From Paraglaciecola sp. L3A3 (GTDB taxonomy: Bacteria; Pseudomonadota; Gammaproteobacteria; Enterobacterales; Alteromonadaceae), in the NCBI RefSeq assembly GCF_009796765.1, contig NZ_CP047023.1, positions 2,587,501 to 2,651,500 of the forward strand: a stretch of 64,000 nt of DNA, written 5' to 3'. Both the position numbers and the translations under genes were made by a program. Below are positions 1-9,517 of this stretch, one piece after another. How positions within the stretch are numbered: position 1 is the first letter of the stretch; every line of letters begins with the position of its first letter. The notes beneath the pieces were generated by a model, which saw nothing but the letters and a program-made list of their open reading frames with translations, had not been told where the DNA came from and ran no database searches.

Positions 1-708
1 AGGAATAATCTTTTCAAAAAGTGACGGCATCGTCATACCAAAGTTATCGGCTGAGTCTTTTACTTCGGGCAACATAGAAGCAGGAATAGAAAACAGCGTT
101 AGCAATTCTTCATCCCAGCATTGTTGATGAATATTAAATAACATGGTGCGAGAGGCGTTGGTGGCATCGGTCATGTGCGATTTGCCGTCAGTCAATTGCC
201 AAAGCAGATAACTATCAACGGTGCCGAAAGCTAACTCACCGTTTTCAGCTTTTGCTCTAGCGCCTTCAACATTCTCTAATATCCAGCGTACTTTAGTTGC
301 TGAAAAATACGAATCTAACAACAGGCCTGTTATGTCACAAATTAGCGCTTTGACCTCTTTAGTGCCGATACTTTCACAATACTCAGCTGTTCTTCGGTCT
401 TGCCAAACAATAGCGTTATAAATAGGTTTGCCGGTAGTACGATCCCAAACCAATGTTGTTTCTCTTTGGTTGGTAATACCAATTGCATGCACTTTATCCA
501 CATCAACTTTGCTGTTAAGTAACACTTCTTTACAAGTTGATAAAACGGATTGCAAAATATCATTGGGGTTATGTTCAACCCAGCCATTTTGCGGGAAGAG
601 TTGTGGAAATTCTTGTTGAGCTTTCGCATATACCTGACCTTCTTCTGTAAATAATATTGCCCTAGAACTTGTGGTTCCTTGATCAATGGATAAGAAAAAA
701 CCAGACAT
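1..708 (-). CDS. glpK: glycerol kinase, N-terminal part (runs off left edge)
   Basis: Phosphorylates glycerol to glycerol 3-phosphate in the cytoplasm. The 236 codons present form an uninterrupted frame from the ATG at 708 to the window edge. They carry the FGGY-kinase phosphate loop DQGTTSSRA (residues 9-17), the GlpK-like segments [15 protein letters not shown] and [13 protein letters not shown], and [10 protein letters not shown]. These match the Escherichia coli GlpK N-terminal half closely as I recall it. The C-terminal half, with the rest of the ATP-binding fold, lies outside the window. It is divergent from the glpR-like gene at 1152, the arrangement expected for a regulator and its target. 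FGGY kinases for other polyols are related, but the NASRTMLFN segment and the GlpR neighbour favour glycerol. Confidence 0.93.
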   Translation of the reverse strand, partial: MSGFFLSIDQGTTSSRAILFTEEGQVYAKAQQEFPQLFPQNGWVEHNPNDILQSVLSTCKEVLLNSKVDVDKVHAIGITNQRETTLVWDRTTGKPIYNAIVWQDRRTAEYCESIGTKEVKALICDITGLLLDSYFSATKVRWILENVEGARAKAENGELAFGTVDSYLLWQLTDGKSHMTDATNASRTMLFNIHQQCWDEELLTLFSIPASMLPEVKDSADNFGMTMPSLFEKIIP

Positions 709-740
709 ATTTTGTAATCCTCAATTTGAATGAAAGTGAT

Positions 741-760
741 GATAAACCAAAACGAACATT
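741..760. promoter_or_regulatory. candidate GlpR operator upstream of glpK
   Basis: The 20 bp end in CGAACATT, an exact match to one half of the E. coli GlpR consensus as I recall it (WATKTTCG-WTAW-CGAACATW). About 14 of 20 positions agree, with the left half weak. It lies 33-52 bp before the glpK start, where a repressor would block transcription. The match is by eye and the assignment is inferred. Confidence 0.4.
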
Positions 761-805
761 AATCAACATTTTTTAACAAAAAATATTCATTTAATTACAT
801 TTGCG

Positions 806-818
806 GTTCATGTTGAAC
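806..818. promoter_or_regulatory. GTTCA-TGT-TGAAC palindrome in the glpK/glpR intergenic region
   Basis: Perfect 5-bp arms around a 3-bp centre, about 100 bp upstream of glpK. It could be a regulator site for either divergent gene. The rest of 709-1151 is AT-rich DNA with no open frame, presumably holding both promoters. Confidence 0.25.
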
Positions 819-1030
819 TATTTATTTAACAACATAAGGGTAGTTAAAGTTACAATATTTATCTATACACCTTTAGTTATATTTATAATATGGTCAGTAA
901 ATATAATAAAAATAAGGAGTTAACATAATCAAACATTGCTATTGTTTTGAAAAGAAAAAAACTATATTTAGTTAACAAATATCTAGCATGTCAATAATAT
1001 ATCAGATCTAAATATGCCAAAATATCGACG

Positions 1031-1050
1031 TCATACGAACAAAAACGAAC
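1031..1050. promoter_or_regulatory. tandem ACGAAC half-sites upstream of glpR
   Basis: ACGAAC occurs at 1035-1040 and again at 1045-1050, one helical turn apart and about 100 bp before the glpR start. The motif matches the conserved half of a GlpR operator, so autoregulation is plausible. This is inferred from motif and position only. Confidence 0.3.
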
Positions 1051-1151
1051 TTTATTTGAATATTTTGATGTAATAATTGGAAGTACCGTTTAAAATAACT
1101 ATGTATTTGATTTTTTCTATATACCTAATTTAACGTTTTAAGGAATAAAAA

Positions 1152-1934
1152 ATGCCACAGAATAAAAGGCAAGTTGCTTTAGTTGAACATTTGCAAGCCA
1201 AAGGATTTGTAGGCATTGACGAGTTAGCGCTGCATTTCGATGTTACACCGCAGACAATCAGACGAGACTTAAATTACTTAGATGAAATAAACTTAGTTGT
1301 TCGACGACACGGTGGGGCTGAAACGACTAATACTTCTACTACGGCTAATACCTCATACCAATCTCGAAAAATTATGAACCTTGATTCGAAGGAAGCCATA
1401 GCCAAAGAATTAGTTAAGCTTATTCCAAATGGCGCTTCTGTATTTATCAACATAGGTACCACCACAGAAACCATAGCCCGTGCTTTGATGAATCATCAGG
1501 ACTTAAATATTGTCACCAATAATATTCATGTGGCCACTATATTATCTGCTAAAGAAGATTTTACTGTTATTGTCGCTGCGGGTGAAGTGAGGCATAAAGA
1601 TGGCGGTATTATTGGTGAAGCAACTTGTGACTTTATCTCACAGTTCCAAATGGATTATGGAATTATAGGGATCAGCGCTATCAGTAATGACGGTTCATTG
1701 TTAGATTTTGATTTTAGAGAGGTTAAAGTAGCCCAAGCAATTATTGATAATTCTGATTGTATTATTTTAGCAGCTGATCATTCTAAATTTGGCAAAAGTG
1801 CTATGGTCAAGCAAGGTAGCATTACTCAAGTTGATCACTTATATACCGATGAAAAATTGTCTGCAGAATTGATGGAAGTGTTAGCGATGAGCCAAGTTCA
1901 GACACATATAATTGAATCTAATTACAATAGTTAA
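1152..1934 (+). CDS. glpR: DeoR-family repressor, GlpR-like
   Basis: Transcription repressor of glycerol 3-phosphate metabolism, probably induced by glycerol 3-phosphate. 260 residues, normal for GlpR. An N-terminal DeoR helix-turn-helix spans about residues 5-55 (VTPQTIRRDL at 31-40, then VVRRHGG). A sugar-phosphate sensing domain follows, with IGTTTETIA, IVTNNIHVA, DGGIIGEA, DYGIIGIS and DHSKFG. The run GGIIGEAT..FISQF matches E. coli GlpR closely. The start is supported by AGGA at 1141-1144. It is divergent from glpK, and a strong terminator follows directly. Confidence 0.88.
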   Translation: MPQNKRQVALVEHLQAKGFVGIDELALHFDVTPQTIRRDLNYLDEINLVVRRHGGAETTNTSTTANTSYQSRKIMNLDSKEAIAKELVKLIPNGASVFINIGTTTETIARALMNHQDLNIVTNNIHVATILSAKEDFTVIVAAGEVRHKDGGIIGEATCDFISQFQMDYGIIGISAISNDGSLLDFDFREVKVAQAIIDNSDCIILAADHSKFGKSAMVKQGSITQVDHLYTDEKLSAELMEVLAMSQVQTHIIESNYNS

Positions 1935-1941
1935 ATAAAAC

Positions 1942-1979
1942 AAAAAGCCCTTTTTGTCGTTAGAAAAAGAGGGCTTTTT
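1942..1979. terminator. bidirectional Rho-independent terminator between glpR and alpha-galactosidase
   Basis: AAAAAGCCC with TTTTT, a short loop, then AAAAAGAGGGCTTTTT forms a long stem with U-tracts on both strands. It lies between convergent genes ending at 1934 and 1999 and can serve both. Confidence 0.85.
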
Positions 1980-1998
1980 AACGTTTACAAATCACATG

Positions 1999-4131
1999 TT
2001 ACACTTGCTTTAATTCAAATATTAGAGATGTTTGTGGAAAAAAAGCAGGTAATTGCATACCAAATTGTTTTAAGACTTCACCACTAAATGTTTGTCCTTC
2101 AACTTTGGCTAAAACAGATGGCGAAAATTCTTTTAAATCAGTTGGCCAAATAAGATTTAACTGATAACTCTTATCGTCATCCAAACCAATGAATCTATAC
2201 TTATCAGGGTTCGTTCTTTTTACTTCATTTACACTGTTGTAAGCGAATAAAGCATGGCTTTTATCTTGCTTTACAATGCCAAAATCTACCGAAAACTTGT
2301 TTTCATTCATTCGTACTAAATCACCAGAATGAATTAGTTGACGATGCTTTTTGTGCAAACTGATTATTTCAGATAAGGCCGTTATTTCGTGATCAGTGAG
2401 TTCCCTTGGATCCATCTCAATACCCATATGGCCAAAGAACGAAACGGCAGCGCGCATTTCTATGCTGATATGGCGTCCTGTAATGTGGCAATCTCTTGGG
2501 CCCACATGAGCGCCCATAACTTCTGCAGGGAAAAAGAAAGAACAGCCACGTTGAATAGACAAGCGATCTAACGCGTCATTTGAATCTGAAGTCCAAACTC
2601 TGTCGGTATGAGACAATACGCCATAGTCAACTCGTCCACCGCCTGAGGCACAACTTTCTATTTCTACATGCGGGTGTTTCGCTTTTAAGCTTTCAACTAA
2701 TTTATAAAACGCTAGGGTTTGTTGATGAATTGCTGGCCGTCCTAACAAGTTTCCAGGGTGGTTATAGTCTCGGTTGTTATCCCACTTAATGTACATAATT
2801 TTCGGATACTCAATCAAAATATCATCGATCACTTTAAATAAGTAATCTATCACTGCAGAATTGGTAAGATCTAAAACTAATTGGTTTCTAAACTCCAACT
2901 GCTCGTTGCCTTCGGTTGCCAACGCCCATTCTGGATGTTTACGATATAAATCACTGTCTGGGTTGACCATTTCAGGTTCAAACCATAAACCAAACTCTAA
3001 ACCTTGGTCGTTGACATGATCAATAAGTGGCCCTAAACCATCAGGATAGATATCTTTATCAACATACCAATCGCCTAGGCCTGCAGCATCTCCACGGCGG
3101 CCATTAAACCAACCATCATCTAAAACAAAACGTTCAACGCCCAATTGACTAACTTGCTGAGCCAACGACTTTAATGTGTCCATATCGTGGTCGAAATACA
3201 AGCCTTCCCAAGTATTAAAATGTATCGGTCTAGGTTTGTTTTTTACCTCAGGACGAAGGAGGTTACTGCGTACAAACTGATGAAAGTTTTGCGATAATTC
3301 GCTGAGACCAGAATCAGAAAAACTAACATATAGATTAGGACTTTGGTAACTCTCACCATGACCTAATGTTAGTTCTCCAGGCATTAGTAATTCACCTAGC
3401 TGTGCATAATTTCGGCCTTCAGGTAGATGTTCAACTCTGGTTCTATGGTTACCACTCCAACCCAAATGAAAACCATAACAATTGCCAGAATGTTCATCAG
3501 TTTTATCGTCATGCAGTACAACTCCAGGGAAGTTGTCATGAGAGGTTTTACCTTTGCGGTTTTCTCGTAAAAAGCTGCCCATAAATAAATCAACTTCATT
3601 ACGTAAAAACTCATTTGACCAACGGCCTTCAAACGATAAAATCTTATTAATACTATCGGGTACTGGAATGGTTGGCGCGGCGCACCAATGCACATCTAAA
3701 GGCTTCACTGCTAAGTTTACTATACGAGTTGATGCGGTTAACACACTAGATTGTTTATCTAAGTGTAATGTATGCACCACCTCAATTTTACGAATTTGAT
3801 CAACACTTACAAACTCAACTGTCTGCTCATTACATTGATTTACTTTGGTTAATTCCCCCCCCAAAGACCAAGCATTATCATGATTGTTGATCTCTATCCC
3901 TGGTGCGCCGGTAAAACCTTGGCCATTTAATGGAGATAACGAAATTGGAGCCTCAACCACAACGGCGCACTTTACCTCTTGTCGTGTGGATAAATGTCTA
4001 ATCATTTCTACTGAACTGGCTACAGAGAGCACCTTCCCCCAATAAAGTATGCTTGGGGTCTTGGTTAAACAATCGACTATTAGACTTGCTTTTCGGCTAT
4101 TAAGTTGGACAAAACTAGGCAGTTGGCTCAT
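1999..4131 (-). CDS. GH36 alpha-galactosidase
   Basis: Hydrolyses terminal alpha-1,6-galactose from melibiose, raffinose and related oligosaccharides. 710 residues, the size of bacterial GH36 enzymes. The N-terminal 300 residues are a beta-sandwich, then the (beta/alpha)8 barrel begins near FNTWEGLYFD. FVLDDGWF, FGLWFEPEM, MYIKWDNNR and ESCASGGGR are typical GH36 signatures. D451 in KWD is the expected nucleophile and D516 in SDSND the expected acid/base. No signal peptide is visible, so it is probably cytoplasmic and acts on imported sugar. GAGGAG precedes the ATG at 4131. It is divergent from a GH42 beta-galactosidase with a 281-bp shared regulatory region. No transporter or galactokinase lies nearby in the window. 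Confidence 0.92.
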   Translation of the reverse strand: MSQLPSFVQLNSRKASLIVDCLTKTPSILYWGKVLSVASSVEMIRHLSTRQEVKCAVVVEAPISLSPLNGQGFTGAPGIEINNHDNAWSLGGELTKVNQCNEQTVEFVSVDQIRKIEVVHTLHLDKQSSVLTASTRIVNLAVKPLDVHWCAAPTIPVPDSINKILSFEGRWSNEFLRNEVDLFMGSFLRENRKGKTSHDNFPGVVLHDDKTDEHSGNCYGFHLGWSGNHRTRVEHLPEGRNYAQLGELLMPGELTLGHGESYQSPNLYVSFSDSGLSELSQNFHQFVRSNLLRPEVKNKPRPIHFNTWEGLYFDHDMDTLKSLAQQVSQLGVERFVLDDGWFNGRRGDAAGLGDWYVDKDIYPDGLGPLIDHVNDQGLEFGLWFEPEMVNPDSDLYRKHPEWALATEGNEQLEFRNQLVLDLTNSAVIDYLFKVIDDILIEYPKIMYIKWDNNRDYNHPGNLLGRPAIHQQTLAFYKLVESLKAKHPHVEIESCASGGGRVDYGVLSHTDRVWTSDSNDALDRLSIQRGCSFFFPAEVMGAHVGPRDCHITGRHISIEMRAAVSFFGHMGIEMDPRELTDHEITALSEIISLHKKHRQLIHSGDLVRMNENKFSVDFGIVKQDKSHALFAYNSVNEVKRTNPDKYRFIGLDDDKSYQLNLIWPTDLKEFSPSVLAKVEGQTFSGEVLKQFGMQLPAFFPQTSLIFELKQV

Positions 4132-4292
4132 TAAATGCTCCTCATTGATGTGAATTTAGTTTAATCACGACAGAGATAAAATCACTATTTTTCAGTTTAA
4201 TGTTGTAATAATCTGCACAACTATTGGCGTGAGTTAATAATGGGTTAAAAATTTGCGTCTATATTAATTATATAACGATAAAAATCCAGTAA

Positions 4293-4360
4293 ATTGTTCG
4301 AAATAAAACAATTTAAGTTCGTTTGTTTTCACTTTATGTTACATTATTGTAATAGCGCTA
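4293..4360. promoter_or_regulatory. candidate operators in the divergent galactosidase promoter
   Basis: The 281 bp between the two galactosidase genes contain GTTCG at 4296-4300 and 4317-4321, and the perfect 8-bp palindrome TAGCGCTA at 4353-4360. The central AGCGCT with a CG core resembles LacI/GalR-family operators. The GTTCG motifs resemble half-sites in the glpK/glpR region. No regulator for these genes is encoded beside them. Confidence 0.3.
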
Positions 4361-4412
4361 ACAACAAGACATATCTTAGTTTAGCTTCCAACAACACTAT
4401 TAGAGAAAAATT

Positions 4413-6383
4413 ATGTTAGGTATTTGTTATTATCCAGAACATTGGCCCGAGCACATGTGGCAACAAGATGCTCAGGAAATGAAGGCGTTAGGTTTACGCT
4501 ATGTGCGTATTGGGGAATTTGCTTGGTCACGGTTAGAGTCAACGCCTGGCAATTACCATTTTGATTGGTTAGACAGAGCAATTGATACACTCGCAGCGGC
4601 AGGCTTACAAGTTATTATGTGTACACCAACAGCTACGCCCCCCAAATGGTTGATTGATAAATACCCTAGTATTCTACCTGTTGATATTAATACCGGCAGT
4701 GTCAGAGGGTTTGGCTCTCGCAGACATTATGATTTCTCTAGTCCTGACTATCTTCGCGAAGCCTTAAAAATTTCTGAAGTGGTAGCAAAACGTTATGGCC
4801 ACAACCCTAACGTTGTAGGCTGGCAAACCGATAACGAGATTGCTTGTCATGATACTTGCCATAGTGGTTCAGAACATGCAAAACGGGCGTTCCAACAATG
4901 GTGTAAGAATAAATATAAAGATATTGATAACTTAAACAGTGCATGGGGCACAGTATTTTGGTCTATGGAATATCAAGATTTTTCACAAATTGAACTGCCT
5001 ATTTTAGCTGTCACCGAAACCCACCCTGCTCACCAACTAGCCTATCGTCGTTTTAGCTCAGATCAAGTTATTCATTTTCATGATGAAATGATTAAAGTAA
5101 TTAGACGTCACGCACCCAATCGTTGGGTCACACATAATTTTATCCCAATGGCTGACACACAAACGGATAATCACGCCCTAGCAAAAAATTTGGATTTTGT
5201 TAGTTATGATAATTATCCACTTGGTCGAAGTGATCTGTTTTTTGCTGAAGCACCAGCAGAGAAATTTAAACCTTATATGCGTACAGGACATCCTGATTAC
5301 GCTAGTTATGCTTTTGATCAAAGCCGAGGCATTAGTAAGCAAAACTTTTGGATAATGGAGCAACAACCTGGCCCGGTAAATTGGGCCCATCATAATCCTC
5401 GGCCCGAAAAAGGTATGGTACGTTTATGGTCTTGGCAAGCATTTGCACACGGCGCCGATTGTGTATGTTTTTTCAGATGGCGCCAAGCGCCTTTTGCGCA
5501 AGAACAAATGCATGCTGGTATAAAACGTAATGACAACTCAAAAGCCCAAGCTTGGTATGAAGTTGAGCAGCTCAATGCAGAGATGGCACGATCAAATCTA
5601 AAAATTGGCAGTGCAGTCAAAGCTAAAGTAGCGATAGTTACCGGTACGCTTAATCAATGGGTAACCGAGATTGAAATCCAAGGAACCAGCTACAGTCAGT
5701 TAGAAGTAGAATTTGCTTACTATTCTGCTCTGAGACAATTAGGTCTAGCCGTCGACTTTGTCTCGACTGAAGATGATTTAAGTCAGTACAGCTTGGTAGT
5801 TGCACCATGTTTGCCAATTGTAGAGCAAGCCTTTGTAGATAACTGCAAAAATAGTGGCGCGCATTTAATCTTTGGACCTAGAGCAGGTGCAAAGACAAAT
5901 GAACTAAGCTTAGTGCCTAATTTAGGCCCAGGTTTGTTACAACAACTTATTCCTATAAAAGTACTGACGACAGAAACGATTCGTCCTGATTGCAGTGAAA
6001 GCATGACCTTTAACGGTAAACAGTACGAAAGTAGTCGCTGGCGTGAAGAGCTTGAGTTAAGCGAAAGCGTGCAAGTGATAGCCATAGATAGCAGCAATCA
6101 ACCTATGGTTGTGCAAAAAGGCAACATTAGTTATATCGCAAGTTTAACGTGTGATGAGTTTTTACAAGATTACTTTGAAAGTATTGCGAATCAAGTCGGC
6201 GTAAGCACCATAAGATTACCTAAAGATATGCGTATGATGCAAAGAGAAAACTTAACCTTTATTTTTAATTATTCTAGTCAGTCGCAATTTTTCCCTGATG
6301 AAACGGCAACACAGTTAGGCAGTTTTGTATTAGGTAGTGCTGAACTAGCGCCATTTGATGTGGCGATCATAGAACATCACTAA
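4413..6383 (+). CDS. GH42 beta-galactosidase
   Basis: Hydrolyses beta-galactosides. 656 residues, matching GH42 (LacA/GanA type). The protein opens with GICYYPEHWP, a hallmark of the family. The TIM barrel covers about residues 1-370, then the trimerisation and C-terminal domains follow. The acid/base is E142 in QTDNEIAC and the nucleophile E316 in FWIMEQQPGP. No signal peptide is seen, so it is probably intracellular. The natural substrate could be short galactan or galacto-oligosaccharides rather than lactose, which is common for marine GH42 enzymes (inference). It shares a divergent promoter with the GH36 gene and ends at a strong terminator. Confidence 0.93.
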   Translation: MLGICYYPEHWPEHMWQQDAQEMKALGLRYVRIGEFAWSRLESTPGNYHFDWLDRAIDTLAAAGLQVIMCTPTATPPKWLIDKYPSILPVDINTGSVRGFGSRRHYDFSSPDYLREALKISEVVAKRYGHNPNVVGWQTDNEIACHDTCHSGSEHAKRAFQQWCKNKYKDIDNLNSAWGTVFWSMEYQDFSQIELPILAVTETHPAHQLAYRRFSSDQVIHFHDEMIKVIRRHAPNRWVTHNFIPMADTQTDNHALAKNLDFVSYDNYPLGRSDLFFAEAPAEKFKPYMRTGHPDYASYAFDQSRGISKQNFWIMEQQPGPVNWAHHNPRPEKGMVRLWSWQAFAHGADCVCFFRWRQAPFAQEQMHAGIKRNDNSKAQAWYEVEQLNAEMARSNLKIGSAVKAKVAIVTGTLNQWVTEIEIQGTSYSQLEVEFAYYSALRQLGLAVDFVSTEDDLSQYSLVVAPCLPIVEQAFVDNCKNSGAHLIFGPRAGAKTNELSLVPNLGPGLLQQLIPIKVLTTETIRPDCSESMTFNGKQYESSRWREELELSESVQVIAIDSSNQPMVVQKGNISYIASLTCDEFLQDYFESIANQVGVSTIRLPKDMRMMQRENLTFIFNYSSQSQFFPDETATQLGSFVLGSAELAPFDVAIIEHH

Positions 6384-6398
6384 AAATTAGTGGCAAAT

Positions 6399-6432
6399 AA
6401 AAAGGGTTAGCTATATAGCTAACCCTTTTTTT
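6399..6432. terminator. bidirectional terminator between GH42 and beta-propeller genes
   Basis: AAAAGGGTTAGCTA followed directly by its complement TAGCTAACCCTTTT forms a near-perfect stem ending in T and A runs on the two strands. It separates convergent genes ending at 6383 and 6455. Confidence 0.85.
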
Positions 6433-6454
6433 ATTGGTTGAACAATCAATTTAA

Positions 6455-7906
6455 TTACTTACGTAATTGATTCAGTGTGTAGTAAACCTTCTCAACACCC
6501 ACATTACGGCCATTAATGTCTTTTAAACCTGGAAAATCAATTTGCACTAACTTATCAGCGGTTAGCGGCATATCAATTGTCACGGTTAATTTATCTGCAG
6601 ACAAACTAACCTTGCTAGGTTTTACAGCTTCTAAGTTCATCTTCGGTGAACCATAATTTCCGCTGTAATGATAATTCCATTGTTGAGCAGAGAAACTATC
6701 TAAACTAACTGAATTAACATCAACTTTATCGGTAAATGTTAATGTAAAGCCGGTTTTAGTTAATTTAATATTATGTAGCTCAAAAGGAGTTGTGCCATCC
6801 CAAACCACTTTTTGTAAGCCGAATGGTTTGCCACCTGCAGCGCCCCATCCTCGTGCTGTTTGACCTACCCATAGTTGACCTTTAATATCAAACTCATTAC
6901 GAATATTGCCGCTTTGAAAACCATTCATAAAGTTGATTACCGCGCCTTGATAGACGCCGTTCACCTTATCTAACAGTACTCTAAAGATATTAGATTGAGT
7001 TTGGTCGCCAATAAATATCTGGCCTGCAAAGGGACCAAATTGTCCTTTTGTAGTATCCCATGCAGGGTTACCTGGTGAGTTGGCTACTTCTAAATGAGGA
7101 ATTAGCGCCACTGGCTTTTCACGTATTTTGTCAAATACTTCAACTGCAGTGTTAGTAATCGACTCTTTACTGTAACCAGGCCTTTGGGCTAAAGAAACGG
7201 GATGGCCGTAGAACTTACCTTCTTGTAATAAGTGGAAGGTAGAAGTAGGCACCCAATCACCTTGATTATCGGTATAAAACAGCTCGCCCTCTGGACTACT
7301 GCCTAAACCGGCTGGTGATCTTAATCCCCAAGCATAAGGTGAGAACTCACCGTCTTTATTGACTTTAAAAGCAAAACCCCGATAACCACCAGAACTGCCC
7401 ATTGCACCTAACGAAAAAGCATCAGGATCACCATGACTTAAATTCAAGGTACCGTAGTAGTTACCGGCTTTATCTTTCACTGGCCCAAAGGTAAACTCAT
7501 GGTAGTTATCATGAAAGTCCCAATCACCGGCAAGCATAGAATACTCATCTGCTTGTCCGTCGTTATCAGTATCTCGCAAGCGAGTAAACTCAGGTTTTTG
7601 CGCGACAACAATGCTACCGTCATCATCGACCAATAATCCAGTAGGTTCATGTAAGCCCTCAGCAAACTTAGACCATTTATCTCCCGCAAGCTTCCATACA
7701 TCGCCAAAACGCGTGGCAACGTACACTTCACCGGTAGATGTTGAGTCTAAACCTGTAGCGTGAAACCTCACATCTTCCGGCGTCTCAATAGTCACAATGC
7801 TGTAACCATCTGGTTTATAAGTATGTTTAGGTGGCTGCTGTGCGTATACAGAAACAGCGCTGCTTAACAATAAGGATAAGCCTAGTGCTTTTGTAATTTT
7901 GTTCAT
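6455..7906 (-). CDS. exported beta-propeller protein (sorbosone-dehydrogenase/PVC-type propeller)
   Basis: Probable periplasmic protein, 483 residues. A signal peptide covers about residues 1-22 (ending SVYA). A region of propeller-like repeats follows, with TGEVYVATRFGDVWKL, EPTGLLVDDDGSIVVA, RLRDTDNDGQADEY and GLRSPAGLG. This pattern is seen in glucose/sorbosone-dehydrogenase-like and membrane-bound dehydrogenase propellers. The last roughly 100 residues look like an immunoglobulin-like domain. It follows a c-type cytochrome gene by 15 bp, so the two likely form a secreted redox pair. Whether it binds PQQ or oxidises a sugar cannot be told from sequence. Confidence 0.6.
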   Translation of the reverse strand: MNKITKALGLSLLLSSAVSVYAQQPPKHTYKPDGYSIVTIETPEDVRFHATGLDSTSTGEVYVATRFGDVWKLAGDKWSKFAEGLHEPTGLLVDDDGSIVVAQKPEFTRLRDTDNDGQADEYSMLAGDWDFHDNYHEFTFGPVKDKAGNYYGTLNLSHGDPDAFSLGAMGSSGGYRGFAFKVNKDGEFSPYAWGLRSPAGLGSSPEGELFYTDNQGDWVPTSTFHLLQEGKFYGHPVSLAQRPGYSKESITNTAVEVFDKIREKPVALIPHLEVANSPGNPAWDTTKGQFGPFAGQIFIGDQTQSNIFRVLLDKVNGVYQGAVINFMNGFQSGNIRNEFDIKGQLWVGQTARGWGAAGGKPFGLQKVVWDGTTPFELHNIKLTKTGFTLTFTDKVDVNSVSLDSFSAQQWNYHYSGNYGSPKMNLEAVKPSKVSLSADKLTVTIDMPLTADKLVQIDFPGLKDINGRNVGVEKVYYTLNQLRK

Positions 7907-7921
7907 TTGTTTAGCCTTAAA

Positions 7922-9238
7922 TTATTTACTTGAAACATTAATTGAGAAAGAGGTTTTATTAGGAGTAATAGTTAACGTATTACCTTTAATAACGCCATCT
8001 TGGCTAGTTATCTGCACTTTCTCATTGTTAGGTAAGTCAAACACAACAGGCGATGCAGACTTAGATAACACTTGGTAATTCAAGGAAAGACCGTTAGTAG
8101 ACTGGTTAGATGTAGTTAATTGGTAATCAACACCGTCTTGATTAAAGAAAAATGCTGGTATACCTTTGTTAGTCATTTTTTGATAATGACATTTACTTGT
8201 GCTTTGCATGGCAAAGGTATCATTTTTATTAATAAACCAATCACCTAAAACTATGCTTCCGTCTTTACCTCGGCCATCAACATTTGGACCTACGTTCAAC
8301 ATATCACCTGTCCAAACACCTACTACGTCACAACTGCGAGTATTAAAGGCATAATTGATTTTCTCAGGAAAGCCAACAGAAATGGAGTAAGTAGGTAAGT
8401 TATGAATTTTTTTACGTTGTATAACAGGTTTAATGTCTGCCGTTACTAGTATTTTAGTGTCTTTCATTATCTTATCGCTACGAGTCGATAAGCCAAATAA
8501 TTTAACACTTTTATCTTCGTTAGTAACAAACAAGGCTAAATTCTTTTTCCAATCTTGTTTAAAGTTGTCACCCACAATATATTGGAACTTAACGTGTTGT
8601 TTGCCTGGCTTGAGTGTCCAAGTAGTAGCTTGTGGGAAAGGTTTATTAACTTCTTGTCCGTCTATATGCAGTGTTGTTGGCGCAATTTTCCAACCTTCAA
8701 TAAATAATTTACTTGGCTCTTTGGGTGCAAACAAAGTGCCTTCGAATTCAAGGGCATAATGTTTAACTTCAGGCATTTCAAAATCCATTAGATTTTTCGG
8801 TAGACTGCCTGATTTAATTAATTTATCAGCAGTGACAGACACATCTTTTTCATCTGTCATTTGATATATTTTGAAGGTTAAGTTAGCTAAACCTTCTCGT
8901 TTAGATATGATAAAGGCTGTAACTTCTTGTAATTGTTTATCAGAAAACATCGCACCAAAAGCAGGCATACCAGCGTTGTTAAAGCCCTGTTTTATATTAG
9001 TCAATATTTGTGAGGGCGCTTCACCATGGATCCATTCACCGTCTTTTAAATTAAATCCAGTAGCGCCACTTAAATCTTTCGCATGACAAGCAGCACAAGC
9101 TTGTATAAACAACTCTTCTCCCCCTTGAACTGCGCTAGAATTGTTCGTTAAAGAAATAAGTTTATTGTCCTGTTCATTTGCCTGAACATTTCCAATACCC
9201 ATAGAAAGAACTAAAGGGATTAATCCAATTTTTTTCAT
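7922..9238 (-). CDS. exported mono-heme c-type cytochrome with C-terminal extension
   Basis: Periplasmic electron carrier or heme subunit, 438 residues. A signal peptide ends near VQA (residue 20). The heme-c motif CAACH is at residues 48-52, and M91 in NNAGMPAFG is the likely sixth ligand. The class I cytochrome domain ends near residue 115. About 320 residues of unrecognised beta-rich sequence follow, with three further cysteines. It is the first gene of a two-gene operon with the propeller protein at 6455, for which it may be electron acceptor (inference). The 279 bp upstream (9239-9517) are AT-rich with no gene; the start of that gap has overlapping TTAGCTAA palindromes that could be regulatory. 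Confidence 0.7.
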   Translation of the reverse strand: MKKIGLIPLVLSMGIGNVQANEQDNKLISLTNNSSAVQGGEELFIQACAACHAKDLSGATGFNLKDGEWIHGEAPSQILTNIKQGFNNAGMPAFGAMFSDKQLQEVTAFIISKREGLANLTFKIYQMTDEKDVSVTADKLIKSGSLPKNLMDFEMPEVKHYALEFEGTLFAPKEPSKLFIEGWKIAPTTLHIDGQEVNKPFPQATTWTLKPGKQHVKFQYIVGDNFKQDWKKNLALFVTNEDKSVKLFGLSTRSDKIMKDTKILVTADIKPVIQRKKIHNLPTYSISVGFPEKINYAFNTRSCDVVGVWTGDMLNVGPNVDGRGKDGSIVLGDWFINKNDTFAMQSTSKCHYQKMTNKGIPAFFFNQDGVDYQLTTSNQSTNGLSLNYQVLSKSASPVVFDLPNNEKVQITSQDGVIKGNTLTITPNKTSFSINVSSK

Positions 9239-9517
9239 TTAATTGCCTTTATGATTATTAGCTAAATTAGCTAACTGAAGATGAGCTATTTTTTAACAGT
9301 AAAATTACAATATTTACAGCTGAATTACTACGCGCATATTTAATTTCATAAAGGTAAAAACGAAGTTAAGTAATGATAAAACTAAAAGTATTAAAAAATG
9401 CTTGGTTTAATTTCGTTCTATTTCAAGTTCCATTATATTTGCACTCTATAGATCACTTAAAATAAACTCGTATGATTCAAATATAAAAGTTCAACCTGAA
9501 AAGATAAATAGGCATTG

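Noticed and set aside
342..686. A 114-codon minus-strand ORF near the left edge
   Set aside because: It is in another frame of the clearly coding glpK sequence.
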